A stretch of DNA of 64,000 nt from Bacteroidota bacterium (GCA_016868755.1 VGFU01000003.1:43001-107000); one strand, 5' to 3'; shown: positions 16,801 through 25,863, numbered from the stretch's first letter. Made by a program: numbers and translations. The notes: a model not told the origin generated them from the sequence alone.

Positions 16801-17334
16801 TTCGATCTGTTCTTCGAGGTACTTGGCGTAGTCTTCGAGCTGGTCCGCCGTGAATTCCCCCGAAAGGTTGATGTTCATGATCGGCTGAAGCTCGGCGATG
16901 TTGAGTTCAAAAATGTTGGGGTCGGCCGGCAAATCCTTGGGGAAGTCGGGCGACGCCTGCACCGCGTCGACCTTGTCTTTAACCTTGCGCAGGGCCTCGT
17001 CGACGCCCACGCGGAAGTCAAACTTTACTTCGATCGAAGAGAATCCTTGAATCGAGGTGGATTTGATTTTATCAACCCCGCTAATGGTGTTGAGTTGCTT
17101 TTCCAGGGGACGGGTTACGAGGCGCTCCATGTCCACCGGAGAGTTACCGGGGTAGGGGGTGCCAATGTAAATCGTGGGTTGGGCGACTTCAGGGAAGCTC
17201 TCGGCGGGCATCGCGCGGTAGGCGATCAAACCGGCCACCGCAATGATAACCGTGAGCACACTGATGGTGATTCGGTTGCTTACCGCCCAATTAACGAGCG
17301 GAAAGCGGCGAAAAAGGGAATTCTGTTCTGACAT
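13879..17334 (-). CDS. RND efflux transporter permease (AcrB/HAE1-like)
   Basis: A 1151-residue inner-membrane proton-driven exporter. It begins with a typical cytoplasmic start and helix 1 (FPLVNWAVSNRITISVL), then the porter region (PEVAQPTIYIGTPYPGNSP). Helix 4 contains ALGMLVDNGIVIVENIYR with the proton-relay Asp; repeated porter domains and the second membrane half follow (ISLAGVVVNNAIVLADY). It is longer than AcrB (1049) because of an extended cytoplasmic/linker segment around residues 505-590. It is the last gene of a TetR-TolC-adaptor-RND operon. Substrate cannot be read; HAE1-type residues favour organic compounds over metals. Confidence 0.95.
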   Translation of the reverse strand: MSEQNSLFRRFPLVNWAVSNRITISVLTVIIAVAGLIAYRAMPAESFPEVAQPTIYIGTPYPGNSPVDMERLVTRPLEKQLNTISGVDKIKSTSIQGFSSIEVKFDFRVGVDEALRKVKDKVDAVQASPDFPKDLPADPNIFELNIAELQPIMNINLSGEFTADQLEDYAKYLEEQIEDIPSIASVDLRGIDDKEVRIAVDLQKMEDLDISFNGIADAIKYENMSVSGGDLLVDGYRRNIRVLGEFESIQDIENIIVKQEKGAIVYLRDIANVEFTSVERESYARQFKSPVVSLDVKKRSGENLIEVSAAINQVVAEAQANYFPKNLLLSITNDQSNRTKNQVGELENSIIFGVILVVIVLTFFLGLRNALFVGIAIPLSMLLSFLILNSMGVTLNFMVLFGLVLALGMLVDNGIVIVENIYRFRTLGYSASEASKLGSGEVAMPIISSTATTLAAFIPLALWPGLIGEFMKFLPLTLIVVLGSSLFVALVINPALAARYMKIEADVVNRPKWTKIGSALTVVGLILNVAVGLTVIGNLLFWPGFLTLLYIWAIEPMTNRFMASGLPKLEAWYERQIAWVLSKNNASKTFWSTVGLFVFSIVLMGIIPPKVVFFPDNQPNLANIYIEMPVGTDIEETNRITLEIEAQITELLKAYEYTKDGEPYNFMVESVIAQVGKGTSDPREGPSNVATPHKAKVVVAFREMKYRLNEEGERVTSSVVLNVLRENISSIPGVLIAVEKDQNGPPQGAPINIELSGNDYDELLAAAENVRRTLVNSRVKGYDELKLDVAGDKPELPITVDRSKARSLGVSTGQIGDALRTALFGKEISRYKDDEDDYPINLRFADEFRYNIESLMNQKITFRDQSSGRIKQVPISTIAAPTKTSTFTAVKRNDLNRVITVYSGIEEGANANAIVLEMMQVLKNYELPKGVTMSFTGQQEEQAKELGFLSKALMIAVFLIFLIIVGQFNSARIPFLIMTTVILSFIGVFLGLLIFRMDFVIIMTMIGIISLAGVVVNNAIVLADYGSQLIDRRKAELGLEAEVPLPEAELAPILSEAGKTRMRPVLLTAITTVLGLIPLATGMNLDFFTLISENNPHIYFGGDTVAFWGPISWTVIFGLTFATFLTLVIMPVLLFLTERSKSRRYYTKLVN

Positions 17335-17350
17335 GGTGCAGCGCGCAGTA

Positions 17351-18496
17351 TTATTCGTTAACCGATTTAACCGTTTCGCCGTTTTGGACGCTGCGGATTC
17401 CGCGGTCGATAACCTGCTCGCCGGCCTTGAGCCCGCTAAGAACTTCGGTGGCGTCGTTGTTTGATACGCCCAAGGTGAGCTCGCGGCGCTCGACGTTACC
17501 TAAACCTTTTTGGGCCGGAACAAAGACGTAGGTGTAACTGGCTCCTTTGGTGTCTTGAAGAATCAACCGGTTCGGAAGCGTAAGAACACTCGTGGATGCG
17601 TAGTCGACCACCTGAGCGCTCGCCATCATGTTGGGCTTGTACTGCCCGTTTGAAGGAAGGTTGACGCTCACCATAAACGTGCGGCTGTCGGGGTTGATAA
17701 AGTCACCCACTTGGCTGATGCTCGCGGTAGTTTTCACACCAATCGAATTAAAGTCGAGGGCAATCTTTTGGCCCACCTTGAGGCGGGTGATGTAGGTTTC
17801 GGGCACGTCGAGCTCGAGGCGAAGTCCGCCCGAGCTAATCAAGCGCGCCATGGGCATGCCGGGTGCTGCGTACTCGCCTTGCTTGGCAAACACTTCGTCG
17901 ACGCTACCCGCAAACGGGGCGCGAACCGTCGCCATCGCCGCCTGCTTTTGGGCGGTGCTCAGGCGCTTTTGTAGGCCCTCGAGCTGCGTCTTGGCCTGCA
18001 GAAACTGCACTTCGCTGCCAATGCCTTGCTCCCAGAGGCGCTTTTGCTTGTCGAATAAGGTTTGGGCCAGGTCGAGCTGGGTCTTGATTTCGGCGAGGCT
18101 CGATTGAACCACGCTGTTGTCGAGCTCCACAAGAACTTGGCCTGCGCTAACCTTTTGACCGGCGCGCACGACGACGCGCTGAATGCGTCCGGCGCTTTCG
18201 GGGTACAGCGTCACGCTCTGGTCAGATTTCACCGTGCCGTACACATTGAAGTCGTGCTGAAACTGTCCCGCGCCCGCTTGAATCAGGGTGACCGTGTTCC
18301 ACTGCGCAGAACTGTCGAGGACCGCGAGCTGCAGGTCGATCTCGGCCAGTTCGCCTTCGGCTTTGGCGATGATGGCGGCAAGCGAGTCGCGCTGGGCGGT
18401 GAGCGCAGCGGTGTCGCCTTGGGCGGATTCCTTAGATCCGCATGATGCCAAAACTGCAGCGGCAGAAACGGCAACGATGAGTTGGGTCTTCTTCAT
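17351..18496 (-). CDS. RND periplasmic adaptor (membrane fusion protein), lipoprotein
   Basis: A 381-residue AcrA-like adaptor linking the inner-membrane pump to the TolC channel. A lipoprotein signal is present (AAAVLASCGSKES; lipidated Cys19). Next come an alpha-helical hairpin region (about 30-60 and 135-180), the biotinyl-lipoyl-like segment SAGRIQRVVVRAGQKVSAGQVLVEL, the beta-barrel (GLRLELDVPETYITRLKVGQ) and the membrane-proximal domain. It lies between the TolC and permease genes on one strand, with 3- and 16-bp gaps. Confidence 0.95.
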   Translation of the reverse strand: MKKTQLIVAVSAAAVLASCGSKESAQGDTAALTAQRDSLAAIIAKAEGELAEIDLQLAVLDSSAQWNTVTLIQAGAGQFQHDFNVYGTVKSDQSVTLYPESAGRIQRVVVRAGQKVSAGQVLVELDNSVVQSSLAEIKTQLDLAQTLFDKQKRLWEQGIGSEVQFLQAKTQLEGLQKRLSTAQKQAAMATVRAPFAGSVDEVFAKQGEYAAPGMPMARLISSGGLRLELDVPETYITRLKVGQKIALDFNSIGVKTTASISQVGDFINPDSRTFMVSVNLPSNGQYKPNMMASAQVVDYASTSVLTLPNRLILQDTKGASYTYVFVPAQKGLGNVERRELTLGVSNNDATEVLSGLKAGEQVIDRGIRSVQNGETVKSVNE

Positions 18497-18499
18497 GAT

Positions 18500-19846
18500 T
18501 TATTCGGGCTTCGAGGTGTTGTACATACCCAGGACTTTTTCAAGGGCAATGCGTTTGTTGAGGGTTTCGTTGGCGCTCGCGAGCATAGTTGCGACCGTTT
18601 GCTGGTACTGGGTTTCGGCTTGGCTGTATTCCAGGCTGCTGGCAACGCCTTCCATAAACTTGATGCGGGCCTTGTCACGAAGGCGCTTGGCCAACGCCAC
18701 GTTGTCGGACTGCAGTCGGTAGGTCGTCAAGGCGTTTTCAAATTCGGCCGTGGCTTGAAGGTGCTGTACGGTGATTGCGCTGCGCGTCTGCTCGAGCAGG
18801 GCGTCGAGTTGGGCTACCTTGAGTCGGCTTTCTTGAGCCTTGAAGAGGCGGCGTCCTGAGGTAAATAGGGGGAACTGCGCACTCACGTTCCACGATTGAA
18901 AGGCTACGTTGTTGGCAAAGTAGCCGTCGGGGTTCCACACGTTGGCGTCTTCGCTGACGAACTGCTTGGTCCACGAGTAGCCGGCATAAACCTTCGGAAG
19001 AAACCCAACGAGGTCGTTTTTGTAGAGCAGCGATTGGCCCATTCGGCCGGCAGCCAGCACGCGGTAGTCCACATGCTGTTCCGGAGTGAACTTGGCCTGA
19101 AGCAGGCCCTCGCCAGCCACGGCGCCCTGTATGAGTTGATCGAGGCTCGAGGTGAGCACGACGTTTTGCTCCACCGGAAGTCCGCAGGTGAGCAGCAGCA
19201 TTTTGGCAGCAATGGCCTTTTGCTGGCGCACGTTGCCCAAGCTGGCTTCGAGCTGGCGCGCGACGAGGTTAATTTGGTCTACGTTCTCGAGTTCCGCCAA
19301 GCCCTCTTTGGCCATCGCCGCCATTTGGGCTGCCGTCGATTGGCTCAAGCGAAGGTTTTCGGCGAGCACCTTTTCGTTTTCGGCCAAAATCACGTTGAGG
19401 TGGTAGAACTGCGCGGCTTGCTGCCGCACCTCGATCTCCGTTTTTTCTTTGTTCAAGGCCGCCTGATCGCGGAGCACGTCGGTGGCCATCACGGCCACGA
19501 TGTAGCTGCCGTCAAACACCAATTGGTTGATGCTGAGGTTGCCCAACGACGTGTAGCGCGTACCAAACTGGAGTTTGTCAATGACGCCGTCTTGGTTAAT
19601 GTCAAAAAACTGCGCGGGCAGCTCGATGTTGTCGGTGTACTGGCCGGCGGTGGTAACGCTCGGCAGGCCGAGGGCGATGTTCTGCCACAGCACTTTTTCG
19701 GTCGCGCGCTGCTCGAGGCTTCGCACCTTGTTTTGGGCGTTGTGCTTTTGGGCCTGCTCGAGGGCTTGTTCGAGCGACAGCGAGGTTTGGGCAAACCCTG
19801 CGCTCGTCCCAGCGAGGGCGGCCGCGATTAGGAAGTGTTTGATCAT
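18500..19846 (-). CDS. TolC-family outer membrane efflux channel
   Basis: A 448-residue protein with an N-terminal signal peptide (MIKHFLIAAALAGTSAGFAQ) and two outer-membrane-efflux repeats rich in long helices (SLEQALEQAQKHNAQNKVRSLEQRA; LKVAQLDALLEQTRSAITVQ). It forms the trimeric exit duct of the tripartite pump encoded just downstream. Its ATG overlaps the TetR gene stop by 4 bp, so regulator and channel are co-translated. Confidence 0.94.
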   Translation of the reverse strand: MIKHFLIAAALAGTSAGFAQTSLSLEQALEQAQKHNAQNKVRSLEQRATEKVLWQNIALGLPSVTTAGQYTDNIELPAQFFDINQDGVIDKLQFGTRYTSLGNLSINQLVFDGSYIVAVMATDVLRDQAALNKEKTEIEVRQQAAQFYHLNVILAENEKVLAENLRLSQSTAAQMAAMAKEGLAELENVDQINLVARQLEASLGNVRQQKAIAAKMLLLTCGLPVEQNVVLTSSLDQLIQGAVAGEGLLQAKFTPEQHVDYRVLAAGRMGQSLLYKNDLVGFLPKVYAGYSWTKQFVSEDANVWNPDGYFANNVAFQSWNVSAQFPLFTSGRRLFKAQESRLKVAQLDALLEQTRSAITVQHLQATAEFENALTTYRLQSDNVALAKRLRDKARIKFMEGVASSLEYSQAETQYQQTVATMLASANETLNKRIALEKVLGMYNTSKPE

Positions 19847-20472
19847 GAGTTAAATGGTTCCTTGAGTTCGTTGAAGTAGTGCAAGCCTTGGGCGGTGCTT
19901 ATGGATCGTATAAAAAGACTGATCGCAGTCCAAATCAATTTGCGTCGCTCGTCAACACTGTAGGGCTGCTGGTCCCCATCGGCGAGCCCCACCATCGTGG
20001 TAAAGTGAATTTTGGCGACCAGCTCGGCGTCGAGGTCGTCGCGAAACAAACGTTGGGCCTGCCCGTCGCGAATCGTTTGAACTAGGGCTTCGACCATGGT
20101 CTGCTGCCGCTGGGCAAAGAGCCATTCAAACGTTTTCGGGTAGTACTTTTTAAGCGGATACATCATGTTGGGCCCGTGCGACTCAATCATCCTCATCAAA
20201 AAAGCATATCGGTGGACCATGCGGTCAATGGCGTTTTCGTGCGCAGAGCCGATCTCATCCATGGCCACCTTGTGCGCACAAAAAACGTGGTGTACCGCTT
20301 GATCCACGAGGTCGGCCTTGTTGCTGAAGTACTGGTAAAGCGTTTTTTTGCTCATCGACAGCTCGCGGCACACGTCGTCCATGGTCATAGCACGCAGTCC
20401 GTAGCGCTGGAACATGTCCATTGCCCGCTGCAAGATGCTTGTTTTGAGTTCGTTAGCTGCTTGGTCGCTCAT
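19843..20472 (-). CDS. TetR/AcrR-family transcriptional regulator of the efflux operon
   Basis: A 209-residue repressor-type protein. The N-terminal helix-turn-helix is at about residues 15-55 (ILQRAMDMFQRYGLRAMTMDDV...MSKKTLYQYFSNKADLV); the rest is the helical ligand-binding/dimer domain. I chose ATG 20472 because the upstream TTG at 20484 lies inside the TACTTTTG -7 element. As first gene of the efflux operon it likely autoregulates; a dyad at 20506-20534 sits where the -33 region would be. The inducer is unknown. Confidence 0.93.
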   Translation of the reverse strand: MSDQAANELKTSILQRAMDMFQRYGLRAMTMDDVCRELSMSKKTLYQYFSNKADLVDQAVHHVFCAHKVAMDEIGSAHENAIDRMVHRYAFLMRMIESHGPNMMYPLKKYYPKTFEWLFAQRQQTMVEALVQTIRDGQAQRLFRDDLDAELVAKIHFTTMVGLADGDQQPYSVDERRKLIWTAISLFIRSISTAQGLHYFNELKEPFNS

Positions 20473-20481
20473 TTTCGCCGG

Positions 20482-20489
20482 CAAAAGTA
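20482..20489 (-). promoter_or_regulatory. -7 promoter element of the efflux operon (TACTTTTG)
   Basis: Perfect TAnnTTTG on the minus strand, nine bases before the TetR ATG at 20472. Confidence 0.6.
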
Positions 20490-20505
20490 CGCCGAGTTAC
20501 CCATT

Positions 20506-20534
20506 GGAAACGTTTTGTGGTAAAAATTGTTTCC
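20506..20534. promoter_or_regulatory. Candidate TetR operator (GGAAAC...GTTTCC dyad)
   Basis: A 29-bp imperfect palindrome with outer arms GGAAAC and GTTTCC and inner TTTT/AAAA matches. It lies 17 bp upstream of the efflux -7 element and therefore overlaps the -33 region, a typical repressor position. Confidence 0.5.
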
Positions 20535-20616
20535 CCGGAGGGCTATATTGGGCTCGTTTTCTGTGTGGGCCGCGGTAAATTTTGGCTGAGGGGCCGAGGA
20601 ATTCCAAAAAACCTCG

Positions 20617-20623
20617 TACTTTG
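20617..20623 (+). promoter_or_regulatory. Weak -7-like element for asnS (TACTTTG)
   Basis: TACTTTG is one base shorter than TAnnTTTG and lies 33 bases before the asnS ATG. Speculative. Confidence 0.3.
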
Positions 20624-20656
20624 CAGCCGGCCACATCACAAACTGTGCCACGAATT

Positions 20657-22081
20657 ATGACTGTTTCGCAAATCCTTCAAACTCCGCCCCAGCAGCAGCC
20701 TGTGACCGCACGCGGATGGGTGCGCACCTTTCGCTCCAACCGCTTCATTGCCCTAAACGACGGGTCGACGGGGTCCAATTTGCAGTGCGTAGTCAACTTT
20801 GAGCAAACGCCCGAAGAAGTGCTCAAGCGCATTACCACGGGAGCATCGGTTGAGGTTCGCGGACTCCTCGTCGCGTCGCAAGGCAGCGGTCAGGTGGTAG
20901 AAATTCAAGTAGACGAGATCATTATTCACGGCGACAGTTCGCCCGAAGAATTTCCGCTGCAGCCTAAGCGCCATAGCCTGGAGTTTCTGCGCGAGATCGC
21001 CCACTTGCGCCCCCGCACGGCCACGTTTAGTGCGGTGTTCCGCATTCGCCACGAGGCCCAGTTTGCCGTGCATCAGTTTTTTCACGAGCGCGGATTTTAC
21101 CATTGGGCAACGCCCATCATCACCTCGAGCGACGCCGAAGGCGCCGGTGAGATGTTTCGGGTAACCTCCTTGCCCGCAGACAATCCGCCGCGCACCGAGT
21201 CCGGCGAGGTGGACTTCAGCGAGGACTTTTTTGGCCAAAGCACCAACCTCACCGTGAGCGGTCAGCTCGAGGGCGAGCTCGGAGCCATGGCCCTGGGTAA
21301 GATTTACACGTTCGGCCCCACCTTCCGCGCCGAGAACTCCAATACCACGCGCCACCTTAGTGAGTTTTGGATGATTGAGCCCGAAATGGCGTTTTACACG
21401 CTTGAGGACAACATGCAGCTCGCTGAGGACTTCGCCAAGCACATCATTCGCCACGTGCTCGACCGCTGCCCCGACGACCTCGCCCTGCTCGATCAGCGCC
21501 TGCAGCAAGAGGAGCAGGCCAAGCCCGCCGCCCAGCGCCAGCCCATGGGACTGGTGGAAAAGCTCAACTTTGTGGTTAACAACCCGTTTGTGCGCTGCAG
21601 CTACACCGAGGCCATTGAAATCCTCAAGGCTTCGAAGCCCAACCAAAAGGGTCAATTCGCATACCCCATCGAGGCTTGGGGCGCCGACCTGCAGTCGGAG
21701 CACGAGCGCTACTTGGTCGAGAAGCACTTTCAGGCTCCGGTCATTTTGTTTGACTACCCTGCGTCGATCAAGGCATTTTACATGCGCCTCAACGAGGACG
21801 GTACCACGGTGCGCGCCATGGACGTACTCTTTCCCGGAATCGGCGAAATCATCGGCGGAAGCCAGCGCGAGGAACGCCACGACGTGCTGGTCGAGAAAAT
21901 GCAGGCAGTCGGAATTGATCCGCACCACCTCGATTGGTACCTCGACACCCGCAAGTTTGGCACCTGCGTGCACAGCGGATTTGGGCTCGGATTCGAACGC
22001 ATGATTCAGTTTGTGACGGGTATGGGCAACATACGCGACGTGATTCCGTTCCCCCGATTCCCGGGAAGCGCCAAGTTTTAA
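20657..22081 (+). CDS. asnS: Asparaginyl-tRNA synthetase
   Basis: A 474-residue class II synthetase. The N-terminal OB-fold anticodon-binding domain (about 1-120: [21 protein letters not shown]) is followed by the catalytic core with [27 protein letters not shown] (motif 2), ending in [21 protein letters not shown] (motif 3). The order of insertions fits AsnRS rather than AspRS. ATG 20657 (MTVSQILQ) is preferred to TTG 20582, whose extension has no family similarity. It is followed 12 bp later by rpoN. Confidence 0.96.
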   Translation: MTVSQILQTPPQQQPVTARGWVRTFRSNRFIALNDGSTGSNLQCVVNFEQTPEEVLKRITTGASVEVRGLLVASQGSGQVVEIQVDEIIIHGDSSPEEFPLQPKRHSLEFLREIAHLRPRTATFSAVFRIRHEAQFAVHQFFHERGFYHWATPIITSSDAEGAGEMFRVTSLPADNPPRTESGEVDFSEDFFGQSTNLTVSGQLEGELGAMALGKIYTFGPTFRAENSNTTRHLSEFWMIEPEMAFYTLEDNMQLAEDFAKHIIRHVLDRCPDDLALLDQRLQQEEQAKPAAQRQPMGLVEKLNFVVNNPFVRCSYTEAIEILKASKPNQKGQFAYPIEAWGADLQSEHERYLVEKHFQAPVILFDYPASIKAFYMRLNEDGTTVRAMDVLFPGIGEIIGGSQREERHDVLVEKMQAVGIDPHHLDWYLDTRKFGTCVHSGFGLGFERMIQFVTGMGNIRDVIPFPRFPGSAKF

Positions 22082-22093
22082 TTCGTCGCCGCC

Positions 22094-23566
22094 TTGCTAC
22101 GCCAGTCCCAAGCCCTCAAGCTTCAGCAAAAGCTCTCGCCGCAGCAGATTCAGCTGATGAAGCTGATTCAGCTGCCTACGCAGGCGCTTGAGGAACGCAT
22201 TCAGGAGGAACTCGAGGTGAACCCGGCCCTCGAGGACGAATCGCAGGTTGACCAAGATCCCTACGAGTCCGAATACGAGTCCAACGACGACGATTTTGGT
22301 TCAGAAAACGAGGCCGACGACTACGCCGAAGCTCAAGAGTACGAGTTTGGCGAAGACCTTTTTGACGACACGCCCGACTACAAGCTCAACGCCAACAACT
22401 ATTCGGCCGACGACGAGTCCTATGAGGCGCCCATAGTCGCCCGCCAAGATTTGAGCGACGTGCTCCACGAGCAACTTGCGTTGCGCAGCGTGAGTCCGCA
22501 AAAGGAGGCGCTCTGCAAGTACCTCATTGGGACCCTTGACGACGACGGCTATTTGCGCCGCGAACTCGTCGATATTGTTGACGATTTGGCTTTTTCGCTC
22601 GGAATTTTTATCGAGGTTTCTGAGCTTGAAGAGGCGCTTAGCGTGATCCAGTCGATGGACCCGGCGGGCGTGGGGGCTCGCAACCTCCAAGAATGCATGC
22701 ACCTGCAGCTGTTGCGTCGCGCAGAATCACCGAGCGTGCGCATTGCCCGAGCCCTTGTGGACCGGTACTTTGACGAGCTCGCCAAGCGGCACTACCCCCG
22801 AATGATGCAGGGCCTTGGCATTGACGAGTCCGACCTAAAGTCCGCACTTGAAGAGATTGGCCGCATTAACCCGAAGCCCGGCGGTAGCGCCACCCAAGGC
22901 GCCGAACCCAGTCAGGCCGTGGTGCCTGATTTTTTGGTAAGCGTTTTTGACGGAAAACTGGAGCTCAAGCTCAACGGGCGCAACGCCCCCGAGCTCAACG
23001 TGAGCCGCGAATACAAAGAGATGCTCACGCACTACAAGCAAGCCAAGGGCTTTGACAACGATCAGCAAAAAGAAGCCTTCACCTTCATCAAGAGCAAGAT
23101 TGACAGCGCCAAGTGGTTCATTGAAGCAATCAAGCAGCGCCAGCAAACCTTGCTGCTGACCATGTCGGCTATCATGCGCTACCAAGAAGAGTACTTTTTA
23201 ACAGGCGACGACCGCAAGCTCAAGCCAATGATTCTCAAGGATATAGCTGACGAAGTGGGTATGGATATTTCGACGGTGAGCCGAGTGGCCAGCCAGAAGT
23301 ACGTGCAGACCCCATTTGGCACCTTTCTCATTAAGCGCTTTTTCAGCGAAAGCATGACCAATTCGGAGGGTGAAGAGGTGTCAACTCGCGAAATCAAAAA
23401 GATCCTCGAGGAGAGCATTGGCGAAGAAGATGCGCGCGATCCGTTGACTGACGACGCATTGGCTAAGTTGCTCAAAGACAAGGGATATCCCATTGCCCGA
23501 AGGACGGTAGCCAAGTACCGCGAACAGCTCGGTATTCCTGTCGCTCGGTTGCGCAAAACCCTTTAA
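22094..23566 (+). CDS. rpoN: RNA polymerase sigma-54 factor
   Basis: A 490-residue sigma factor for enhancer-dependent promoters. Region I at the N-terminus is Gln/Leu-rich (LKLQQKLSPQQIQLMKLIQLP), followed by a strongly acidic region II (about residues 48-105), the core-binding domain, the helix-turn-helix (DEVGMDISTVSRVASQKYVQ) and the RpoN box ARRTVAKYRE at residues 468-477. The start is TTG 22094; starting later would remove the conserved region I. No enhancer-binding activator is in the window. Confidence 0.96.
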   Translation: MLRQSQALKLQQKLSPQQIQLMKLIQLPTQALEERIQEELEVNPALEDESQVDQDPYESEYESNDDDFGSENEADDYAEAQEYEFGEDLFDDTPDYKLNANNYSADDESYEAPIVARQDLSDVLHEQLALRSVSPQKEALCKYLIGTLDDDGYLRRELVDIVDDLAFSLGIFIEVSELEEALSVIQSMDPAGVGARNLQECMHLQLLRRAESPSVRIARALVDRYFDELAKRHYPRMMQGLGIDESDLKSALEEIGRINPKPGGSATQGAEPSQAVVPDFLVSVFDGKLELKLNGRNAPELNVSREYKEMLTHYKQAKGFDNDQQKEAFTFIKSKIDSAKWFIEAIKQRQQTLLLTMSAIMRYQEEYFLTGDDRKLKPMILKDIADEVGMDISTVSRVASQKYVQTPFGTFLIKRFFSESMTNSEGEEVSTREIKKILEESIGEEDARDPLTDDALAKLLKDKGYPIARRTVAKYREQLGIPVARLRKTL

Positions 23567-23609
23567 GTGCGGCGGTTACTCATTCGGGCTCGTCGGAGCA
23601 GCGCGTGGG

Positions 23610-23642
23610 TTTGGGAACTCCGCGGGAAGCGAAGTATGTTTG
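23610..23642 (+). promoter_or_regulatory. Full Bacteroidota-type promoter (TTTG-N21-TATGTTTG)
   Basis: -33 TTTG at 23610-23613 and a perfect TATGTTTG at 23635-23642 with 21-bp spacing. It is the best-matched promoter in the window, giving a leader of about 20-25 bases to the ATG at 23670. Confidence 0.7.
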
Positions 23643-23669
23643 TATACTACACTTAATTCGAACGCAGCT

Positions 23670-25838
23670 ATGCGCATGTTACGCTTTTTATTTGCCCTTT
23701 TGATGCTTGCGCCGCTGGCGAGTGAGGCTTCGCACATCATCGGTGGAGACATTCAGTACAAGTACGTCGGCGACTCGTCAGGGGTGCCCAACCAGTACCG
23801 CATCAAGCTGGTGATCTACCGCGAGGCGACGGGTATTAATATGGGGGCGACAACCAACGTAACGGTAGCCTCGACCAGCTGCGGCATTACGCAAAACTTA
23901 ACGGTTTCCCTCGCGGTGCCTGAGTTTTCAGCTGCCCTGTACGGAGCATACGACTGCATCCCGCAGTCCTCGGCGGTGTTCTCGCCTATGGTCCGCATCT
24001 ACACGGGCTTTGTGATTTTGAACCAGCAGTGCCCCGACTACCGCATGTCTTGGACGGAGTGCTGCCGCCCTCCAGGCATCACGGCCATCACGGGCTCTGC
24101 CGGGGTGGGCTTCTATTTCGAGGCCGAGCTTAACAACACTTTGGGACACAATTCTTCCCCAGCCTTTCTGTCGCGCCCTATTAGCTACATCTGTACGGGC
24201 GGGTACATCAACTACCTCCAAAATGCTACCGAGCCTAACGGAGACTCCCTGCAGTACGAGCTCGTTCCCGCGCGCAACAACGGGCCAAATAACCCTGTTC
24301 CTTATGCGGCCGGCTTCACTTTTGGGCAGCCCATTTTCACGTCGCCGCTAGGACCATTTACCCTGAATCAACAGAGCGGTAACATTTCCTTTGTGGCGAC
24401 TACGTCGCAGACGTCGGTTATCGCGATTCGTGTGAACGAGTACCGATTTGATTCGACATTCTTTGTGTGGGTGAAAGTAGGATCTTCCAATCGCGAGATT
24501 CAAGTTTCGGTGGCCGCTAACTGCAACCCTGCGGTGAACGCGGGGGTAAAGCTCGATCCCACGGCACCAGGCGTCAACTTGGACGCGCAAGGTCGCCAGA
24601 CCAAAGATTACGAGTGCTTGGACTCTTCGGTAACGCTGAAGTTTACTCTTGCGGTTCAGTGCCAGTCGGTGTCGCCCGACGGGTCCGACTTCCGCTTGAC
24701 CAACCCTAATGGCCAGCCGATTCCGATTAAGGCGCTGGTGCCCAACTGCGACGTGAACGGTGAGTCTATGACGCTTGAAGTCAAGCTTTTTAAGCCCTTG
24801 TCGATGAACGGGTCCTACTACCTCTACTCCAAAGTGGGCAACGACGGCAACACGCTGCTCAACAAGTGCGGTAAGGACATGGCGGAATTTGACACCATCA
24901 TCCTGATCGTGAACGACTGCGTGGACTTGGCGATGGATCTGACCAACGTGACGATCGACGCCGACGAGCATCCGCACGTGTACTGGGACGTCGATACGAC
25001 CACGCTTCCCCGCTACCTGTTCAACATGTGGCGCGTGCACCGATCCGACGACAGCGGCACTTCGTACCAGGTAGTCCACACCACGACCGACACGAACTTG
25101 CGCGACTGGGTCGACATCAACGTCGACGCCAACCGGGTGGACGTGCAGCACTACCGCTACTTTGTCGACGCAGTCGTGAACGGATTCACCCAGCCCTCGA
25201 CGGACACGGTTAAGAGCATCCTACTTCGCGGCGACATGTCCAATACCCAGTCGATTCCGGTGGGATGGACCAGCTACAACGCATGGGATTCGGTGGTCTA
25301 TCAGGTTCAGTTTGGCCGAAACGTCCCCGGAACGCCTCCAGGCACGTACCTCTGGAGCGACTACGGTGCCCCCACGATGGATTCGTCTATGGTGGTGAGC
25401 AATCCAGTATTGGCGCCGGGCCAATACGCCATTCGCATTCGCAGCGTTCGCGACACCAACCAAGTGACCTATACGGCAAATCCGATGCAGGACACGGCCT
25501 ACTCGAACTGGATTGAGTTTGGGGAGCCGGTTCCGCCGATTCCGCCCATCGACACCGTTATTGTTCCCAATGTGATGACGCCTAATGGCGACGGCCAAAA
25601 CGACGTCTTCAACATTCGTGGAATCATGAGCTACACCAACCTGCGTTCGGTGACCATCATGAACCGCTACGGCAAGGTGGTGTACCGCAACGAGAACTAC
25701 GACAATGCCCAGCCTTGGACGGGCGTCGATATGTCGGGCAGCAAGCTCGCCGACGGGGTCTACTTCTACGTCATCAAGTTGGACGACCGCCCCAATAACG
25801 CCAGCCTGGAGCTGAACGGTACGGTTACGATCCTTTAG
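23670..25838 (+). CDS. T9SS type B sorting domain (gliding motility-associated C-terminal) surface protein
   Basis: A 722-residue exported protein. The signal peptide is MRMLRFLFALLMLAPLASEA, followed by a first mature segment SHIIGGDIQYKYVGDS that is characteristic of large Bacteroidota surface proteins. The C-terminal about 90 residues (VIVPNVMTPNGDGQNDVFNI ... LADGVYFYVIKL) form the type B sorting domain recognised by the type IX secretion system. The middle contains beta-sandwich/fibronectin-like segments and many cysteines (residues about 80-160). Start chosen at ATG 23670; an in-frame TTG at 23640 lies within the promoter. The ligand or role (adhesion, motility) is not readable. Confidence 0.92.
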   Translation: MRMLRFLFALLMLAPLASEASHIIGGDIQYKYVGDSSGVPNQYRIKLVIYREATGINMGATTNVTVASTSCGITQNLTVSLAVPEFSAALYGAYDCIPQSSAVFSPMVRIYTGFVILNQQCPDYRMSWTECCRPPGITAITGSAGVGFYFEAELNNTLGHNSSPAFLSRPISYICTGGYINYLQNATEPNGDSLQYELVPARNNGPNNPVPYAAGFTFGQPIFTSPLGPFTLNQQSGNISFVATTSQTSVIAIRVNEYRFDSTFFVWVKVGSSNREIQVSVAANCNPAVNAGVKLDPTAPGVNLDAQGRQTKDYECLDSSVTLKFTLAVQCQSVSPDGSDFRLTNPNGQPIPIKALVPNCDVNGESMTLEVKLFKPLSMNGSYYLYSKVGNDGNTLLNKCGKDMAEFDTIILIVNDCVDLAMDLTNVTIDADEHPHVYWDVDTTTLPRYLFNMWRVHRSDDSGTSYQVVHTTTDTNLRDWVDINVDANRVDVQHYRYFVDAVVNGFTQPSTDTVKSILLRGDMSNTQSIPVGWTSYNAWDSVVYQVQFGRNVPGTPPGTYLWSDYGAPTMDSSMVVSNPVLAPGQYAIRIRSVRDTNQVTYTANPMQDTAYSNWIEFGEPVPPIPPIDTVIVPNVMTPNGDGQNDVFNIRGIMSYTNLRSVTIMNRYGKVVYRNENYDNAQPWTGVDMSGSKLADGVYFYVIKLDDRPNNASLELNGTVTIL

Positions 25839-25863
25839 TTTAGGGATTGAGTTTTGGTTTCGG

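Noticed and set aside
13879..17334. Heavy-metal (CusA/CzcA) assignment for the RND pump
   Set aside because: Helix 4 and porter motifs look like the HAE1/AcrB multidrug branch; no metal-site Met cluster is visible and the operon has a TetR regulator rather than a metal sensor.
18896..19831. 311-codon plus-strand frame
   Set aside because: Antisense to the TolC-family gene, which has a signal peptide and correct repeats.
20753..21973. 406-codon minus-strand frame
   Set aside because: Antisense to asnS; low-complexity Val/Leu/Gly-rich translation.
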